Shown one piece after another: positions 45,904 to 55,543 of a DNA stretch of 64,000 bases. The notes under the pieces were generated by a model. The model was not told the origin of the DNA. It worked only from the letters and a program-made list of their open reading frames with translations, and did not search any database. The DNA is from Alcanivoracaceae bacterium (lineage in GTDB: Bacteria; Pseudomonadota; Gammaproteobacteria; Xanthomonadales; Marinicellaceae): the NCBI GenBank assembly GCA_016744455.1, contig JADGEI010000016.1:1-64000 (forward strand). Reading direction: 5' to 3'. Within the stretch, counting starts at the first letter, position 1. Each line of letters begins with the position of its first letter. Both the position numbers and the translations under genes were made by a program.

Positions 45904-47661
45904 TTATTCAAACCCATTGCTAAATAGTGCTTCACCAGTATTTTGAACCGATCCTTCATAAGCTCCCGCATCATAGGAACCCCTTAGGTTGGGGATAGTG
46001 GGATCATCATAACCTCTGGCGTTTCCATTTAACCCTGCATAATAACTTTGGATTGTCGCCTCATCACATAAATCTTTTGAGAAAGATCCGGGCAACACAT
46101 GATAATCTCTATTTGCAGCATCGACAAAACCAGGGTCTAAATTAAAATTATCTACATTAATCACCGCATCAGCAAAACTTGCGATTTCATGTACATAATT
46201 ACAACCAACACGAAGATTGGGATCAATCCCTCCGACTTTACTAACGATATCTCCCTGATCCCTAATTATTGAATTGTAAATATAGAGCCAGTGCTGTGAA
46301 GTAGTACCGATAATATCAAAGACACTAAAAGCATTATTATTTGTTAAGGTGTTGTAGTTAAAATTAACACTACTTGCTAAACCATTAGCCCCTTCTAGTC
46401 TAAATAACTGTGCTGATGACACTTGGTTCCATGGGCCATTTCTAGTTATTAAATTTCCTTCTAAAAATAGAGACCCTACAGAATCAACCACGATAATTGA
46501 AGTGTTTTCAGCTTGGTTTTTATCAATAAACGTCCTAGATATGTTTGCCTGACTTTTATTATAAACAAAACCTGCAGCACCAGTACCATGTGCTGTATCA
46601 ATTGTATTATGCGACAAGCTAGAACACTTGTCATTATCCCAACAAGCCGTATCCAATCGCCTCATGTTAAACCGTGCAGAATTAACGGCAGTAAACCCAG
46701 CTCCTTTATTTTCTGCTTGATTGTATTCAATTCTTGCATTAATTCCGGTAAATGACGTTTCGTTAGGGTTATTAATGGTATTTGTTCCCATGAGGTAAAC
46801 ACCACCGCCACCAATAATAATAGTTGAAGAATGTGCTGTTGAGGTATTAGCAACAACACTTGCTGGATGATCATTATTACCAGTTAAACTCATATCAGCA
46901 CCGTCTAACAAATACACACCACCACCAAATTCAGCTGTGTTTTTTATGATCCCATATTGAACTAAAAGAGGGTTGGGTTGAGCATCACCACTCTTTGAAG
47001 TAATGTGACAATCTTCAGCCGCATAAATTCCACCGCCCTTTCCCACAGCCGTATTGCCTCTAATTACGGAATCACCCGACATCATAAATGTACCGCCTAA
47101 CGAACAATGTACTCCACCTCCATCAAAATCTGTGTGGCTATCTGTAATTTCAGTATCAAATAGGCTAACGTTTGCACCAACTCCTCTAATTTTGATACCA
47201 GCCCCTCCCGAAACGCCTTCATTATTATCAGTAATTATAGAATTGTTAATAATAACAGTGCTGTTACCACTTACAGAAATAGCATGAGAGTCAGACCCAT
47301 GTACAGTGAAATTATTTATGGCAATCAGTGATTGAGTCGCTTGATTTGCATCAATATTAATAATGGGTGCAACAAGATTAAAAGGGACCCATCGAGTGTT
47401 TTGATTACCCAATATGTCATTTTCAGCATCAACACATGTATCATATCCACCACTAAAATACTTGGACTTGCTTATGATTTCATCTAAAGAATGAATTGTC
47501 TGTGATGTTACCCTAACAAATGCATCTGTATCATTATAGGCATCTTCTAAATTACTATAATCGCAATCCCCAGTTGACCCCACAGTTACAAAAGCTGAAC
47601 CAACTGTGGACAGACATAACAAGAAAATTGCAGTCGTATAATAATAGTTTAAATTTTTCAT
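45904..47661 (-). CDS. Exported parallel beta-helix protein with C-terminal GFE tag
   Basis: A 585-residue protein with a signal peptide (cleavage near VGSA, about residue 23). Repeated strand-turn units (e.g. NSTVIINNSIITDNNEGVSGGAGI, GKGGGIYAAEDC) of about 20-25 residues form a right-handed parallel beta-helix like polymorphic outer-membrane or chlamydial-Pmp-type proteins. It ends exactly in ALFSNGFE. Scattered Cys may form disulfides. No catalytic residues are evident. A surface or secreted adhesin-like role is inferred. Phased direct repeats lie 48-87 bases upstream of its start. Confidence 0.72.
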   Translation of the reverse strand: MKNLNYYYTTAIFLLCLSTVGSAFVTVGSTGDCDYSNLEDAYNDTDAFVRVTSQTIHSLDEIISKSKYFSGGYDTCVDAENDILGNQNTRWVPFNLVAPIINIDANQATQSLIAINNFTVHGSDSHAISVSGNSTVIINNSIITDNNEGVSGGAGIKIRGVGANVSLFDTEITDSHTDFDGGGVHCSLGGTFMMSGDSVIRGNTAVGKGGGIYAAEDCHITSKSGDAQPNPLLVQYGIIKNTAEFGGGVYLLDGADMSLTGNNDHPASVVANTSTAHSSTIIIGGGGVYLMGTNTINNPNETSFTGINARIEYNQAENKGAGFTAVNSARFNMRRLDTACWDNDKCSSLSHNTIDTAHGTGAAGFVYNKSQANISRTFIDKNQAENTSIIVVDSVGSLFLEGNLITRNGPWNQVSSAQLFRLEGANGLASSVNFNYNTLTNNNAFSVFDIIGTTSQHWLYIYNSIIRDQGDIVSKVGGIDPNLRVGCNYVHEIASFADAVINVDNFNLDPGFVDAANRDYHVLPGSFSKDLCDEATIQSYYAGLNGNARGYDDPTIPNLRGSYDAGAYEGSVQNTGEALFSNGFE

Positions 47662-47961
47662 ATCGCTTACCCCGAAGTAGTTAAAAAGTGTTTGTATTTA
47701 ACACTTTCGAAGTTTGAATATCTTGATTGAAGTTTGAACAAGTTTGAATCTTTTAGACTTAACGATTTTAGGGCTCCCATATTAAAAGAGTTACCCTTTA
47801 AAGAAGGTAGAAAAACTCAACCATCACCTCATATAAAATAACCAATTCTCAATTTGTAATCTGCTCTTGTAAAGTTAAGCTTTTTACAACTTTAATGCAT
47901 CTTTCACAGTTTCATCTAAATCTCTGTTATTATATGCCATCATTTAATCTTTGAGATACCT
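47662..47961. promoter_or_regulatory. Divergent control region with three phased direct repeats
   Basis: AAGTTTGAA occurs at 47710-47718, 47730-47738 and 47740-47748, that is with start-to-start spacings of 20 and 10 bases, on one face of the helix. The first two copies extend to GAAGTTTGAA. The region separates the beta-helix gene (start 47661, minus) from the DUF885 gene (start 47962, plus). A cooperative activator or repressor site is the simplest reading. A TATTAT-type -10 lies at about 47927-47932 for the plus-strand gene. Confidence 0.5.
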
Positions 47962-49704
47962 ATGAAATTTTATATCTACTTACTATTTGTAGTTGCATTA
48001 AGTCAGCCGGTAAATGCGTCAAAATACGATAAACAATTAGAGACATTAATTGACCAATCTTGGGAATATTCCATGTCTAGATCACCACAAGCTTCTAGTT
48101 ATCATGGCAACAAAAAATTTGATGGGCAACTGAATAATAATTCTTCAACTTACCAAAAAGAAACAGCTCAGGGCTATCAAAATTTATTAGGTAAATTAAA
48201 AGAAATTAAACGCAGTCAATTAACAACTGAAAATAAAATTAATTATGACATGTCAAAAGCGATGCTTACAAACAGTATAGCAGATATACACTTCAATGAA
48301 TTTCAAATTCCAATACAAGCAGAAGGTTCATTCCATGTCGATTTAGCCAGCATGTCTAGCTACATGAGTTTCAATTCTAATCAAGATTATAAAAACTACT
48401 TAAGCCGTCTCAAACAAATACCTAGAGTTTTTGAACAGCATATTGCCAATATGCGCGATGGATTAAAAACAGGCATGACTCAGCCACATGTCGTCATTAA
48501 GCATTACCCAGAATTCATAGAAAAATACATTTCAAATACTCCTGAAAACTCATTATTTTATAAGCCCTTTAAAGCATTGCCAAAGGCTATTGATACAAAG
48601 ATAGCAAAACAATACCAGAAACAAGCCATCGAAATAATTAATTCAGAAGTCACACCAGCTTATAAACAATTTAAAAGATTTATGGAGGAAGAATATATTC
48701 CAGGTGCTAAAAAAGGCATCAGTGCCTATAGTTATCCGAATGGCAAAGCCTATTATCAACAACAAATAAAAGAATACACAACTCTCAATTTAACTCCTAA
48801 AGAAATTCATGATATTGGATGGAAGGAAGTCAAGCGTATAAAATCTGAGATGGTAGAAATCATAAAGCAAGTTGAGTATAAAGGGACATTTGCAGAATTT
48901 TTGGAGTTTCTAAGAACCGACAAACAATTTTATGCCACATCTGCCGAAGACTTACTCAAACAAGCCAGTTATATTGCCAAACAAATGGATGGAAAATTAC
49001 CGTCCTTATTCCAAAAATTACCAAGGCAACCCTATACCGTAAATCCTGTACCTGAACAAATTGCCGCCAATTACACCACAGGGCGATATGTCTCAGCTCC
49101 AATCAACTCCACTAGACCAGGTCAGTATTGGGTTAATACGCATTCATTAAATAAAAGACCGTTATACAACCTAGAGGCACTCACTTTTCATGAATCAGTT
49201 CCAGGTCATCATTTACAAGCTGCATTAAATGCTGAATTAGAAAATCTCCCTAAATTTAGGCGTTACAATTACATTTCTGCCTTTGGCGAAGGTTGGGGGC
49301 TTTATTGTGAGAAATTAGCAAAAGAAGTAGGCTTTTACAAAGACCCATATTCTGACTTTGGCAGATTAACCTACGAAATGTGGCGTGCCATGCGCTTAGT
49401 TGTAGACACTGGCATGCATGCTTTTGGCATGAGCCGTGATGAAGCCATCATACTTATGAAAAATAATACAGCCCTATCCACTCACAATATCCAAACAGAA
49501 ATAGACCGTTATATTAGCTGGCCAGCTCAAGCCTTATCCTATAAACTTGGCGAAATAAAAATTTGGGAGCTACGAGCAAAAGCTGAAAAAGAACTAGGAG
49601 AAAAATTTGACATTAGATCCTTTCATGATGCCTTATTAGCCAATGGCTCAGTGCCATTAAATGTGTTAGAACAAATGATTGATAAATACATACAAGATCT
49701 TTGA
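47962..49704 (+). CDS. DUF885-family putative metallopeptidase
   Basis: A 580-residue exported protein (signal peptide about residues 1-19, cleavage after VNA). The DUF885 signature HESVPGHHLQ lies at about residues 412-421 and supplies a HExxxGHH-type metal site. FGEGWGLYCEKLA follows, with the downstream Glu, and YKLGEIKIWELR closes the domain. The family is predicted to be zinc-dependent dipeptidases or carboxypeptidases, although few members have been tested. It is monocistronic and adds to the set of exported peptidases here. Confidence 0.87.
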   Translation: MKFYIYLLFVVALSQPVNASKYDKQLETLIDQSWEYSMSRSPQASSYHGNKKFDGQLNNNSSTYQKETAQGYQNLLGKLKEIKRSQLTTENKINYDMSKAMLTNSIADIHFNEFQIPIQAEGSFHVDLASMSSYMSFNSNQDYKNYLSRLKQIPRVFEQHIANMRDGLKTGMTQPHVVIKHYPEFIEKYISNTPENSLFYKPFKALPKAIDTKIAKQYQKQAIEIINSEVTPAYKQFKRFMEEEYIPGAKKGISAYSYPNGKAYYQQQIKEYTTLNLTPKEIHDIGWKEVKRIKSEMVEIIKQVEYKGTFAEFLEFLRTDKQFYATSAEDLLKQASYIAKQMDGKLPSLFQKLPRQPYTVNPVPEQIAANYTTGRYVSAPINSTRPGQYWVNTHSLNKRPLYNLEALTFHESVPGHHLQAALNAELENLPKFRRYNYISAFGEGWGLYCEKLAKEVGFYKDPYSDFGRLTYEMWRAMRLVVDTGMHAFGMSRDEAIILMKNNTALSTHNIQTEIDRYISWPAQALSYKLGEIKIWELRAKAEKELGEKFDIRSFHDALLANGSVPLNVLEQMIDKYIQDL

Positions 49705-49754
49705 TTTAAATGTGCTTATTAGTGATAAGTATAAGTTTGCACTAAATTTATAAA

Positions 49755-50435
49755 TTAAAGTGTTTTTTGTTTTATCCAAAATGAAATATCCTTTAGTCCA
49801 AGTGATGTTATGTTGTAAACACCTCTTGACTCTTTGGCAAACCATCCATAATAATTTTTATACAAAATATCCCTGGCTTTAGGGTCCTGAATTTGTTCAG
49901 CAACTACCGAAGCTTTAGTCGCTCCATTATTTTCTAGGTATTGGCCAATTGCCAACGATCTTTGCCTGTAGGCCGTAACTCTACCTATCATCGTGCTAGA
50001 TCCACCAAGATTTGGGTCGCCTACTCTTTGATGAAATTCACCCAAGTGCTTTTGCAACTTTGGTTTAGATTTTCGTGGTGTATACACCTTAGGGTCAACA
50101 ATCACATCAACACCACCAACCTTAATCGTGGGGTCTATAATAATCAAACCCAGTCCCAGCATCTTTATCAGTTTAATGATATTTCGTTTTCGTTTTCGAT
50201 TTTTTGCTAATTTGTATTGTTTAGGTAGTCCAATATAGACAAGAGAGGACAATGACAAACGCTCGACTGCTTGTAAAATTACCGATAAATTAATAGACAA
50301 CTTAAATTCAACTATAATAGGTTCTTCATCTTTACGCACCGCCATCACATCACAATCTACAACCTCACCCTTAACTTCGTACCCTTGGGCTTCTAAGAAA
50401 TATTTTAATGGCAAATATAAATCTGATTCTTTCAT
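49755..50435 (-). CDS. DUF2161-family PD-(D/E)XK-type protein
   Basis: A 226-residue cytoplasmic protein. The N-terminal part (MKESDLYLPLKYFLEAQGYEV...) matches DUF2161. A nuclease-like core is seen as CDVMAVRKDEEPIIVEFKLS, with the Asp and ExK of a PD-(D/E)XK site at about residues 28 and 43-45. The middle (about 75-85) is strongly basic (KNRKRKRNIIK), and the C-terminal part looks like a small winged helix (ASVVAEQIQDPKARDILYKNYYGWF). The biological substrate is unknown; a DNA-related role is plausible. Stands alone. Confidence 0.82.
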   Translation of the reverse strand: MKESDLYLPLKYFLEAQGYEVKGEVVDCDVMAVRKDEEPIIVEFKLSINLSVILQAVERLSLSSLVYIGLPKQYKLAKNRKRKRNIIKLIKMLGLGLIIIDPTIKVGGVDVIVDPKVYTPRKSKPKLQKHLGEFHQRVGDPNLGGSSTMIGRVTAYRQRSLAIGQYLENNGATKASVVAEQIQDPKARDILYKNYYGWFAKESRGVYNITSLGLKDISFWIKQKTL

Positions 50436-50522
50436 GTCCTTGATTATAGCTTTTTGAACAAATAAATGGTGAATCAGTAAGAAATTATATTCTCATAGAT
50501 TACTGCCCAATTAGCTTTATAA

Positions 50523-51971
50523 CTATCTTGATAAAAGTATATGCAACAAATTATCCTGAAAATTAATATTTGTAGTCAAGGTACTGTGATTTTCACATAA
50601 AAAATAGGGATAATCCAAAGGGAAAAAACTATATTTATGTTGAGGTGCTGTTGGGTCTAACACATCTCTAGCAAGCAAAGAGGCCTTAGTTACGGTCCCA
50701 TCTCCTGGCTCTAACATCAATTGTGCATAATCAACCCCTAGTTTAGGATTTTTTATTTGTGATGGCTTTAATCGAATGACAGAGACCCCACCAACTTCTT
50801 CCACTAATAACCTTGCCGAAGTAAGGCTGCAATCTCCTCCCATCACAATTATTTTGTAATTGGGATTCTCAAGAGGCACAGTAAGTGACCATAAAAATCT
50901 TCGAGCTCGTTCTAAATGTTTTTGAAAATATTTCTTTAATGTACTCAAATAGATTTCGCCTTGCTGGGTTGAGTCAAAGTGACTCATTATTCTTTTTTCA
51001 ACTTTTGGATCATAAATTGACCACTGAAATTGTCTCCAAATTTCATGGTCAAAAACATCTCTCTCTAATTTTTCACCATTAATATTAATTAGCCAAGTAT
51101 TAATGGCGTGTGGAAATAATTGATAGATACTTGGCATAGTCACTAAGACTTCTGTTGGAATTTTACGAAGACCGATCTTAAGTCCAGTAATAAATGATTC
51201 AACTGAACCAACTGACCCTAAATTTGGTGTACCAAGCAAGATTAATTTACGGACATTTTCACTGCCTTTAAGGTTGATAGGAAAGTCATTATCATTCAAC
51301 ACATCAACATCGCCATATCTTAAATAATATCGACTAACTAAACCACCCATAGAATGAGCAACTATATCCACTTTAAGGTTTGGGTTGTTATAGTTTTTTT
51401 TAATAGCCTGTATATATTGATGAAGTTTCTTGGCGCTTTTGACATTATCTTGCCGCCAATCATAGGTAAATATATACATCCTCCTATTGAAATCAAAAAC
51501 CTTTTCATCTCTATCAGTTAGGCGATAATCCCCAAATTGTTGGAGCGTCTGAAGAATAGCATTATAAAAATCAATTCCAGCGGCTTTATCTGCTATCTCA
51601 AACGGCTCCACATCGCTTTCTAATGCTTCTAACGTATCGGGATTAATTTCGAGACCAATGTCTTTATAGTTTGAAAAAAGTAAATTTTTTAAATTACCAA
51701 ACCACAGCTCTTTCAAGTCATTTCTATAACGAAGTTTACTTCCCATAATCCCATGAATTAATATCACTGGAGGTGGAGTATCATAACTAATATGAGTTGT
51801 TTTATATAAATGAGCTAAATCAGGTTTATAGTGTTTACTGCAAGAAAACAACATAAGAGTAACTACCAAAAGAAAACTTTGCATAACTACGTGACGAAAT
51901 GAGAACAACTTAAAATTAACCCGATCAAATTGAGAAACAGCTTCTTGTATTGATAAGCAATTTTTTCGCAC
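50523..51971 (-). CDS. LCAT-like lipase/acyltransferase, probable lipoprotein
   Basis: A 482-residue alpha/beta hydrolase of the lecithin:cholesterol-acyltransferase-like group. The oxyanion region is PPPVILIHGIMGSKLRY, and the nucleophile elbow is VAHSMGGLVSRYYLRY. The Asp is likely in LEPGDGTVTKAS and the His in LCENHSTLT near the end. The N terminus has a hydrophobic stretch ending in LFSCS, a lipobox, so the mature protein would be a lipoprotein. The GTG start at 51971 has a GAGGG ribosome-binding site. An internal Met at residue 30 (51884) would give a more usual signal peptide but lacks that site. Lipid substrate unknown. Confidence 0.82.
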   Translation of the reverse strand: MRKNCLSIQEAVSQFDRVNFKLFSFRHVVMQSFLLVVTLMLFSCSKHYKPDLAHLYKTTHISYDTPPPVILIHGIMGSKLRYRNDLKELWFGNLKNLLFSNYKDIGLEINPDTLEALESDVEPFEIADKAAGIDFYNAILQTLQQFGDYRLTDRDEKVFDFNRRMYIFTYDWRQDNVKSAKKLHQYIQAIKKNYNNPNLKVDIVAHSMGGLVSRYYLRYGDVDVLNDNDFPINLKGSENVRKLILLGTPNLGSVGSVESFITGLKIGLRKIPTEVLVTMPSIYQLFPHAINTWLININGEKLERDVFDHEIWRQFQWSIYDPKVEKRIMSHFDSTQQGEIYLSTLKKYFQKHLERARRFLWSLTVPLENPNYKIIVMGGDCSLTSARLLVEEVGGVSVIRLKPSQIKNPKLGVDYAQLMLEPGDGTVTKASLLARDVLDPTAPQHKYSFFPLDYPYFLCENHSTLTTNINFQDNLLHILLSR

Positions 51972-52021
51972 TATGAATCCCTCACAATCCTATTAAGATG
52001 GCTTAGTATATAAGAAATCTT

Positions 52022-52107
52022 AGCACAACTCATGAGGTCTGTTAAAAAGTTACGAAAAATATCAATCCATCTCGATAAAAGCGTAAATCATCCGTAATTT
52101 GATTCAC
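52022..52107. repeat. Dispersed intergenic repeat family A, copy 3
   Basis: Plus-strand sequence begins GCACAACTCATG, identical over 12 bases to the minus strand of copy 2, with later matches in a GTTAAAAAGTT block and TTTGATTC. It lies in the divergent region between the lipase gene and the IPTL-type gene. Confidence 0.5.
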
Positions 52108-52235
52108 AAATCACTAGGTTCTGGCATCTTAAGTTTTGAATTGTATTTTCTATTGTAAATCGCAAAGAGTTTAAACTACTTTATTTACCTTTATTTTTGT
52201 GTTAATATTTTAATTCGACATAACTGGGGGAGTTT

Positions 52236-53006
52236 TTGATGATAAATAAATTAGTGAAACATTTAAAATGTATAGCATTATCCATTCTTTTTTTTCAAGC
52301 ATCACTCACTTACGCTTCGAAAATAACCATAGGTACAGGTAGCACTATACAACTAGGAAGTTCTAGTTTGAACTCAGACAGCCTTGAAATAAATAACAAT
52401 GGAGAATTACTCTGGGGGAGTGGTGCTCATCAAATATTAGATTTTTTCAATTTAAACACAGGCATCTCATCAGCACAAAGCAGTACTATTTCTCTTTCTC
52501 AGGATTGGCATAATGAAGGCAGTTTTGATGCAGGTAGTGGAATTGTCCACTTTACTGATCTTCAACCATTAAGCCATATTACTGGTATGACTAATTTTTA
52601 TGAACTCATGGCAACAACAGCCGCGAGTAAAACCATAGAATTTCAAGAATTAGTACAGCAAAACATAGAAAAAAATATTGTTTTAACAGGTTTTCCTGGG
52701 AATTTATTAACGATTAAAAGTAGTTCTTCATCTAAACAAGCTTATTTAAAATTAAATCTTAATGCCACACAAACTGTAGATTATGTAAATGTGACAAATA
52801 ACCACAGTGTTTTGCAGGTAATTGCACCTGGACCAGCTTCTGCATTTAACTCAATTCAAGGCCCTAATGCACGTGGATGGTTTGGAACTCCATTAGCATT
52901 TTCCATACCAACTTTGAATCTTTACACTCTTCTGATACTACTATTAACAATAGTGTTAATAGCTAATAAATATAGTAAACAGAATGTAAACCCAGCAATT
53001 TCTTGA
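52236..53006 (+). CDS. Exported protein with IPTL-CTERM-like C-terminal anchor
   Basis: A 256-residue protein with a signal peptide (about residues 1-27, cleavage near TYAS). The mature part is a Ser/Asn-rich beta domain. Near the C terminus it reads [25 protein letters not shown]: a Ile-Pro-Thr-Leu motif, a hydrophobic helix and a basic tail, the arrangement of IPTL-CTERM sorting signals, which are processed by exosortase/archaeosortase-like enzymes. The motif differs from the usual IPTLSEW after Leu. A GGGGGAG ribosome-binding site precedes the ATG. It is followed 11 bases later by the collagen-like gene, so both are probably cotranscribed envelope proteins. Confidence 0.72.
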   Translation: MMINKLVKHLKCIALSILFFQASLTYASKITIGTGSTIQLGSSSLNSDSLEINNNGELLWGSGAHQILDFFNLNTGISSAQSSTISLSQDWHNEGSFDAGSGIVHFTDLQPLSHITGMTNFYELMATTAASKTIEFQELVQQNIEKNIVLTGFPGNLLTIKSSSSSKQAYLKLNLNATQTVDYVNVTNNHSVLQVIAPGPASAFNSIQGPNARGWFGTPLAFSIPTLNLYTLLILLLTIVLIANKYSKQNVNPAIS

Positions 53007-53017
53007 GGACAAATATA

Positions 53018-53998
53018 ATGCCAAACATTAGAAAATTTCAAACCATACTCTCGCTTAGCCTTTTGTTAGCGAGCCATATTCTACTAGCAAATGACGTTCT
53101 CATCCAGCCAGATACTGGTGATGGGGTGGTTGTCACTGATCAAAGTGGCACCAATGAAAGAGTGAGAATAAATGAAGATGGGAGCATGCTTATCAACTCA
53201 TTACCTACAGCTGGAATTGAAGATACGCCTATTTGTTATGATGATATCACAGGGCAATTAGGTAATTGTAATGCAGGAACTTTGATCGGACCTCCTGGAC
53301 CTCCTGGACCTCCTGGACTGGATGGAATGGATGGAGCAGCTGGTATGGCTGGACCTGCTGGAATGGATGGAGCACCTGGAATGGCTGGACCTGCTGGAAT
53401 GGATGGGGCACCTGGTATGGCTGGACCTCCTGGTATGGATGGAGCACCTGGTATGGATGGAGCACCTGGTATGGATGGAGCACCTGGTATGGCTGGACCT
53501 GCTGGAATGGATGGAGCACCTGGAATGGCTGGACCTGCTGGAATGGATGGGGCACCTGGTATGGCTGGACCTCCTGGTATGGATGGAGCACCTGGTATGG
53601 ATGGAGCACCTGGTATGGCTGGACCTCCTGGTATGGATGGAGCACCTGGTATGGATGGAGCACCTGGTATGGCTGGACCTCCTGGTATGGATGGAGGAAG
53701 TATTGCAGTCACTATTGTCAATACGAACACCACACTAAATACCGATAATCAATTTGTTTTATCAAGTGGCGTTGCTGCTCTTACAGTGACTTTACCCGCT
53801 GCACCAGTAACAGGACAAATTATTTACTTTTATACGGAAAGCCCCACAAACTTTAACTTAAACCCTAATGGAAAGTTTTTTAGACAGGATGGATCGGATT
53901 ATTCAACGTCGGCACTAGCTGATTTTGGCACTGCCAGTACTGAAGCATTAACCCTTATATATAGCGGCACAAAATGGTACCCATTCTCAGTGCAATAA
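53018..53998 (+). CDS. Exported collagen-like Gly-X-Y repeat protein
   Basis: A 326-residue protein with a signal peptide (cleavage after LLA, about residue 24). It has a short N-terminal domain (about 25-90; one Cys pair), about 45 Gly-X-Y triplets (about 91-225) and a C-terminal beta-rich head (about 226-326). Triplets are mainly [12 protein letters not shown] and GPA, so Met is unusually common in the X position. The ATG at 53018 has an AGGA ribosome-binding site eight bases upstream; an in-frame TTG at 53003 is rejected. It would form a trimeric stalk with globular head on the cell surface. An operon with the IPTL-type gene is likely. Confidence 0.85.
   Translation: MPNIRKFQTILSLSLLLASHILLANDVLIQPDTGDGVVVTDQSGTNERVRINEDGSMLINSLPTAGIEDTPICYDDITGQLGNCNAGTLIGPPGPPGPPGLDGMDGAAGMAGPAGMDGAPGMAGPAGMDGAPGMAGPPGMDGAPGMDGAPGMDGAPGMAGPAGMDGAPGMAGPAGMDGAPGMAGPPGMDGAPGMDGAPGMAGPPGMDGAPGMDGAPGMAGPPGMDGGSIAVTIVNTNTTLNTDNQFVLSSGVAALTVTLPAAPVTGQIIYFYTESPTNFNLNPNGKFFRQDGSDYSTSALADFGTASTEALTLIYSGTKWYPFSVQ
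53288..53695 (+). repeat. Tandem repeats encoding the collagen-like region
   Basis: About 400 bases of near-identical 9-base units arranged into higher-order 36-54-base blocks (for example GGTATGGATGGAGCACCT repeated). Near-identity at the nucleotide level points to recent slippage or unequal crossing-over. All three frames on both strands stay open here, giving long spurious frames that are not genes. Confidence 0.9.
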
Positions 53999-54026
53999 CT
54001 ATTACTATGCTTTGTATGAAAATTAA

Positions 54027-54052
54027 AAAGCCCCTAGAAATAGGGGTTTTTT
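54027..54052. terminator. Intrinsic terminator after the collagen-like gene
   Basis: CCCCTA (54031-54036) and TAGGGG (54041-54046) pair around a GAAA tetraloop, followed by six T. The sequence between here and 54286 shows no gene. Confidence 0.88.
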
Positions 54053-54286
54053 AATACTAAAGATTCAATAACTCCTCTAATCAATTTTTATCTATATTTA
54101 TTTTATCATTCAAAAATTTAGCCCAACACAGTAAAAACTTCAGAATGATACACATAATCTTGCATCGTTTTTCAGGGAATTAATTTGAAATATTAAGCCA
54201 ATCGTCGGGCACATAAAATCTAGTGCCAGTTCAAGGCGTAATGCTTATTGCTACAAAAAAAACATCTTAACCCTATTATTGAATTA

Positions 54287-55543
54287 TTATGAAATCACCC
54301 CTTTGGTTTTTAATTTAGCGAGTTGACCTTCAGATAAATTTAGTTCGTGAGCTAACACCTCTAGCGTTGAACTTCCTAATAGTGGTGGCGGCAATTGATA
54401 AGACAAATCGAGTTTTGAAAATTTTAGTGGATTGGCTATTTGAGGCACTTTTTGATTGTTTCCCCCTTCCAAATCAATCAGCATGTTTCGGTGTTTAATC
54501 TGAGGCTCTCCCATGGCTTGTTCAATATTATTCACAGGGCCGCTAGGCACACCTTCTTTGTGAAATAATGTTAACCAATGTTGGCAACTATGAGCCATAA
54601 AAACTTTTGCCAGTTTAGGAATCAAGCTGTTTCTATTTATCACACGTTCACTGTTTGATTTGAACCGTTCATCTTCTTGCAAATCTGCTAAACCTAACAA
54701 TCGACAGGTTTTATTAAATTGTTGATCGTTTCCAACAGCCAATAAAATTTCCCCATCACTACAACTAAAGGTTTGATAAGGCACTATATTAGGGTGACTA
54801 TTACCCTGTCTTAAAGGAATATTCCCACTCACTAGATAATTCATACCCTGATTGGCTAACATGGCAATTTGTGTGTCCAGTAGAGACAAATCAATATGCT
54901 GACCTATGCCTGTAGCATTACGGTAATTTAGAGCTGCCAAGATTCCTGTTGTGGCATACATACCGGTCATTAAATCAGTGACGGCAACACCTACTTTTTG
55001 TGCTTTTCCACCATCTTCTTCTGAGCCTCCAGTAATACTCATCAAGCCACCTGTTGCCTGAATCATGGCATCATAACCTGCCTCATGAGCTCTTGGGCCC
55101 GTTTGGCCAAAACCAGTGATCGAGCAATAAATCAGACTAGGATTAATGTGACAAAGACTCTGGTAATCCAAGCCATATTTTTTAAGACCATCAACTTTAA
55201 AATTTTCAATCACAATATCGGCTTTTCGAGCCATTTCAATAATCAGGCTCTGCCCCTGCTTATGAGTAATATCAATGCAAATAGACTGTTTACCACGATT
55301 AGTAGCGATAAAATAAGCAGATAGCGATTCTTCAGTTGACTCTCTATTTAAATAAGGAGGCCCCCAATGACGGGTATCATCACCAACACCGGGTTTTTCA
55401 ATTTTCCATACAGTCGCACCAAAATCAGCCAAAGCCTGACTCGCCCAAGGACCGGCAAGAATACGACTTAAATCCAACACCTTGATGCCTCCTAATAGAG
55501 TTGGAGGGTCATTTGGAGGTGTAGTTATTGTTTTTTTTTCCAT
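54287..55543 (-). CDS. Class III (CaiB/BaiF) CoA-transferase
   Basis: A 418-residue family III CoA-transferase, which moves CoA between organic acids through enzyme-bound anhydride and thioester intermediates. The N-terminal GIKVLDLSRILAGPWASQALADFGA, IEKPGVGDDTR, the catalytic Asp in VAVTDLMTGMYA (about residue 175) and GHYDAMIQA-like GYDAMIQATGG segments are present. Substrate specificity (formyl-, succinyl-, carnitine- or other CoA) cannot be read. It is monocistronic; no partner dehydrogenase or hydratase is adjacent. Confidence 0.9.
   Translation of the reverse strand: MEKKTITTPPNDPPTLLGGIKVLDLSRILAGPWASQALADFGATVWKIEKPGVGDDTRHWGPPYLNRESTEESLSAYFIATNRGKQSICIDITHKQGQSLIIEMARKADIVIENFKVDGLKKYGLDYQSLCHINPSLIYCSITGFGQTGPRAHEAGYDAMIQATGGLMSITGGSEEDGGKAQKVGVAVTDLMTGMYATTGILAALNYRNATGIGQHIDLSLLDTQIAMLANQGMNYLVSGNIPLRQGNSHPNIVPYQTFSCSDGEILLAVGNDQQFNKTCRLLGLADLQEDERFKSNSERVINRNSLIPKLAKVFMAHSCQHWLTLFHKEGVPSGPVNNIEQAMGEPQIKHRNMLIDLEGGNNQKVPQIANPLKFSKLDLSYQLPPPLLGSSTLEVLAHELNLSEGQLAKLKTKGVIS

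Noticed and set aside
53288-53695. CRISPR array
   Set aside because: The repeats are contiguous coding triplets without unique spacers; no cas genes are present. No other spaced-repeat array was seen in the window.
53236-53738. Long open frames in the other five frames over the collagen-like region
   Set aside because: They arise from the GC-richer 9-base repeat, which lacks stops in every frame; only the Gly-X-Y frame has a signal peptide and a ribosome-binding site.
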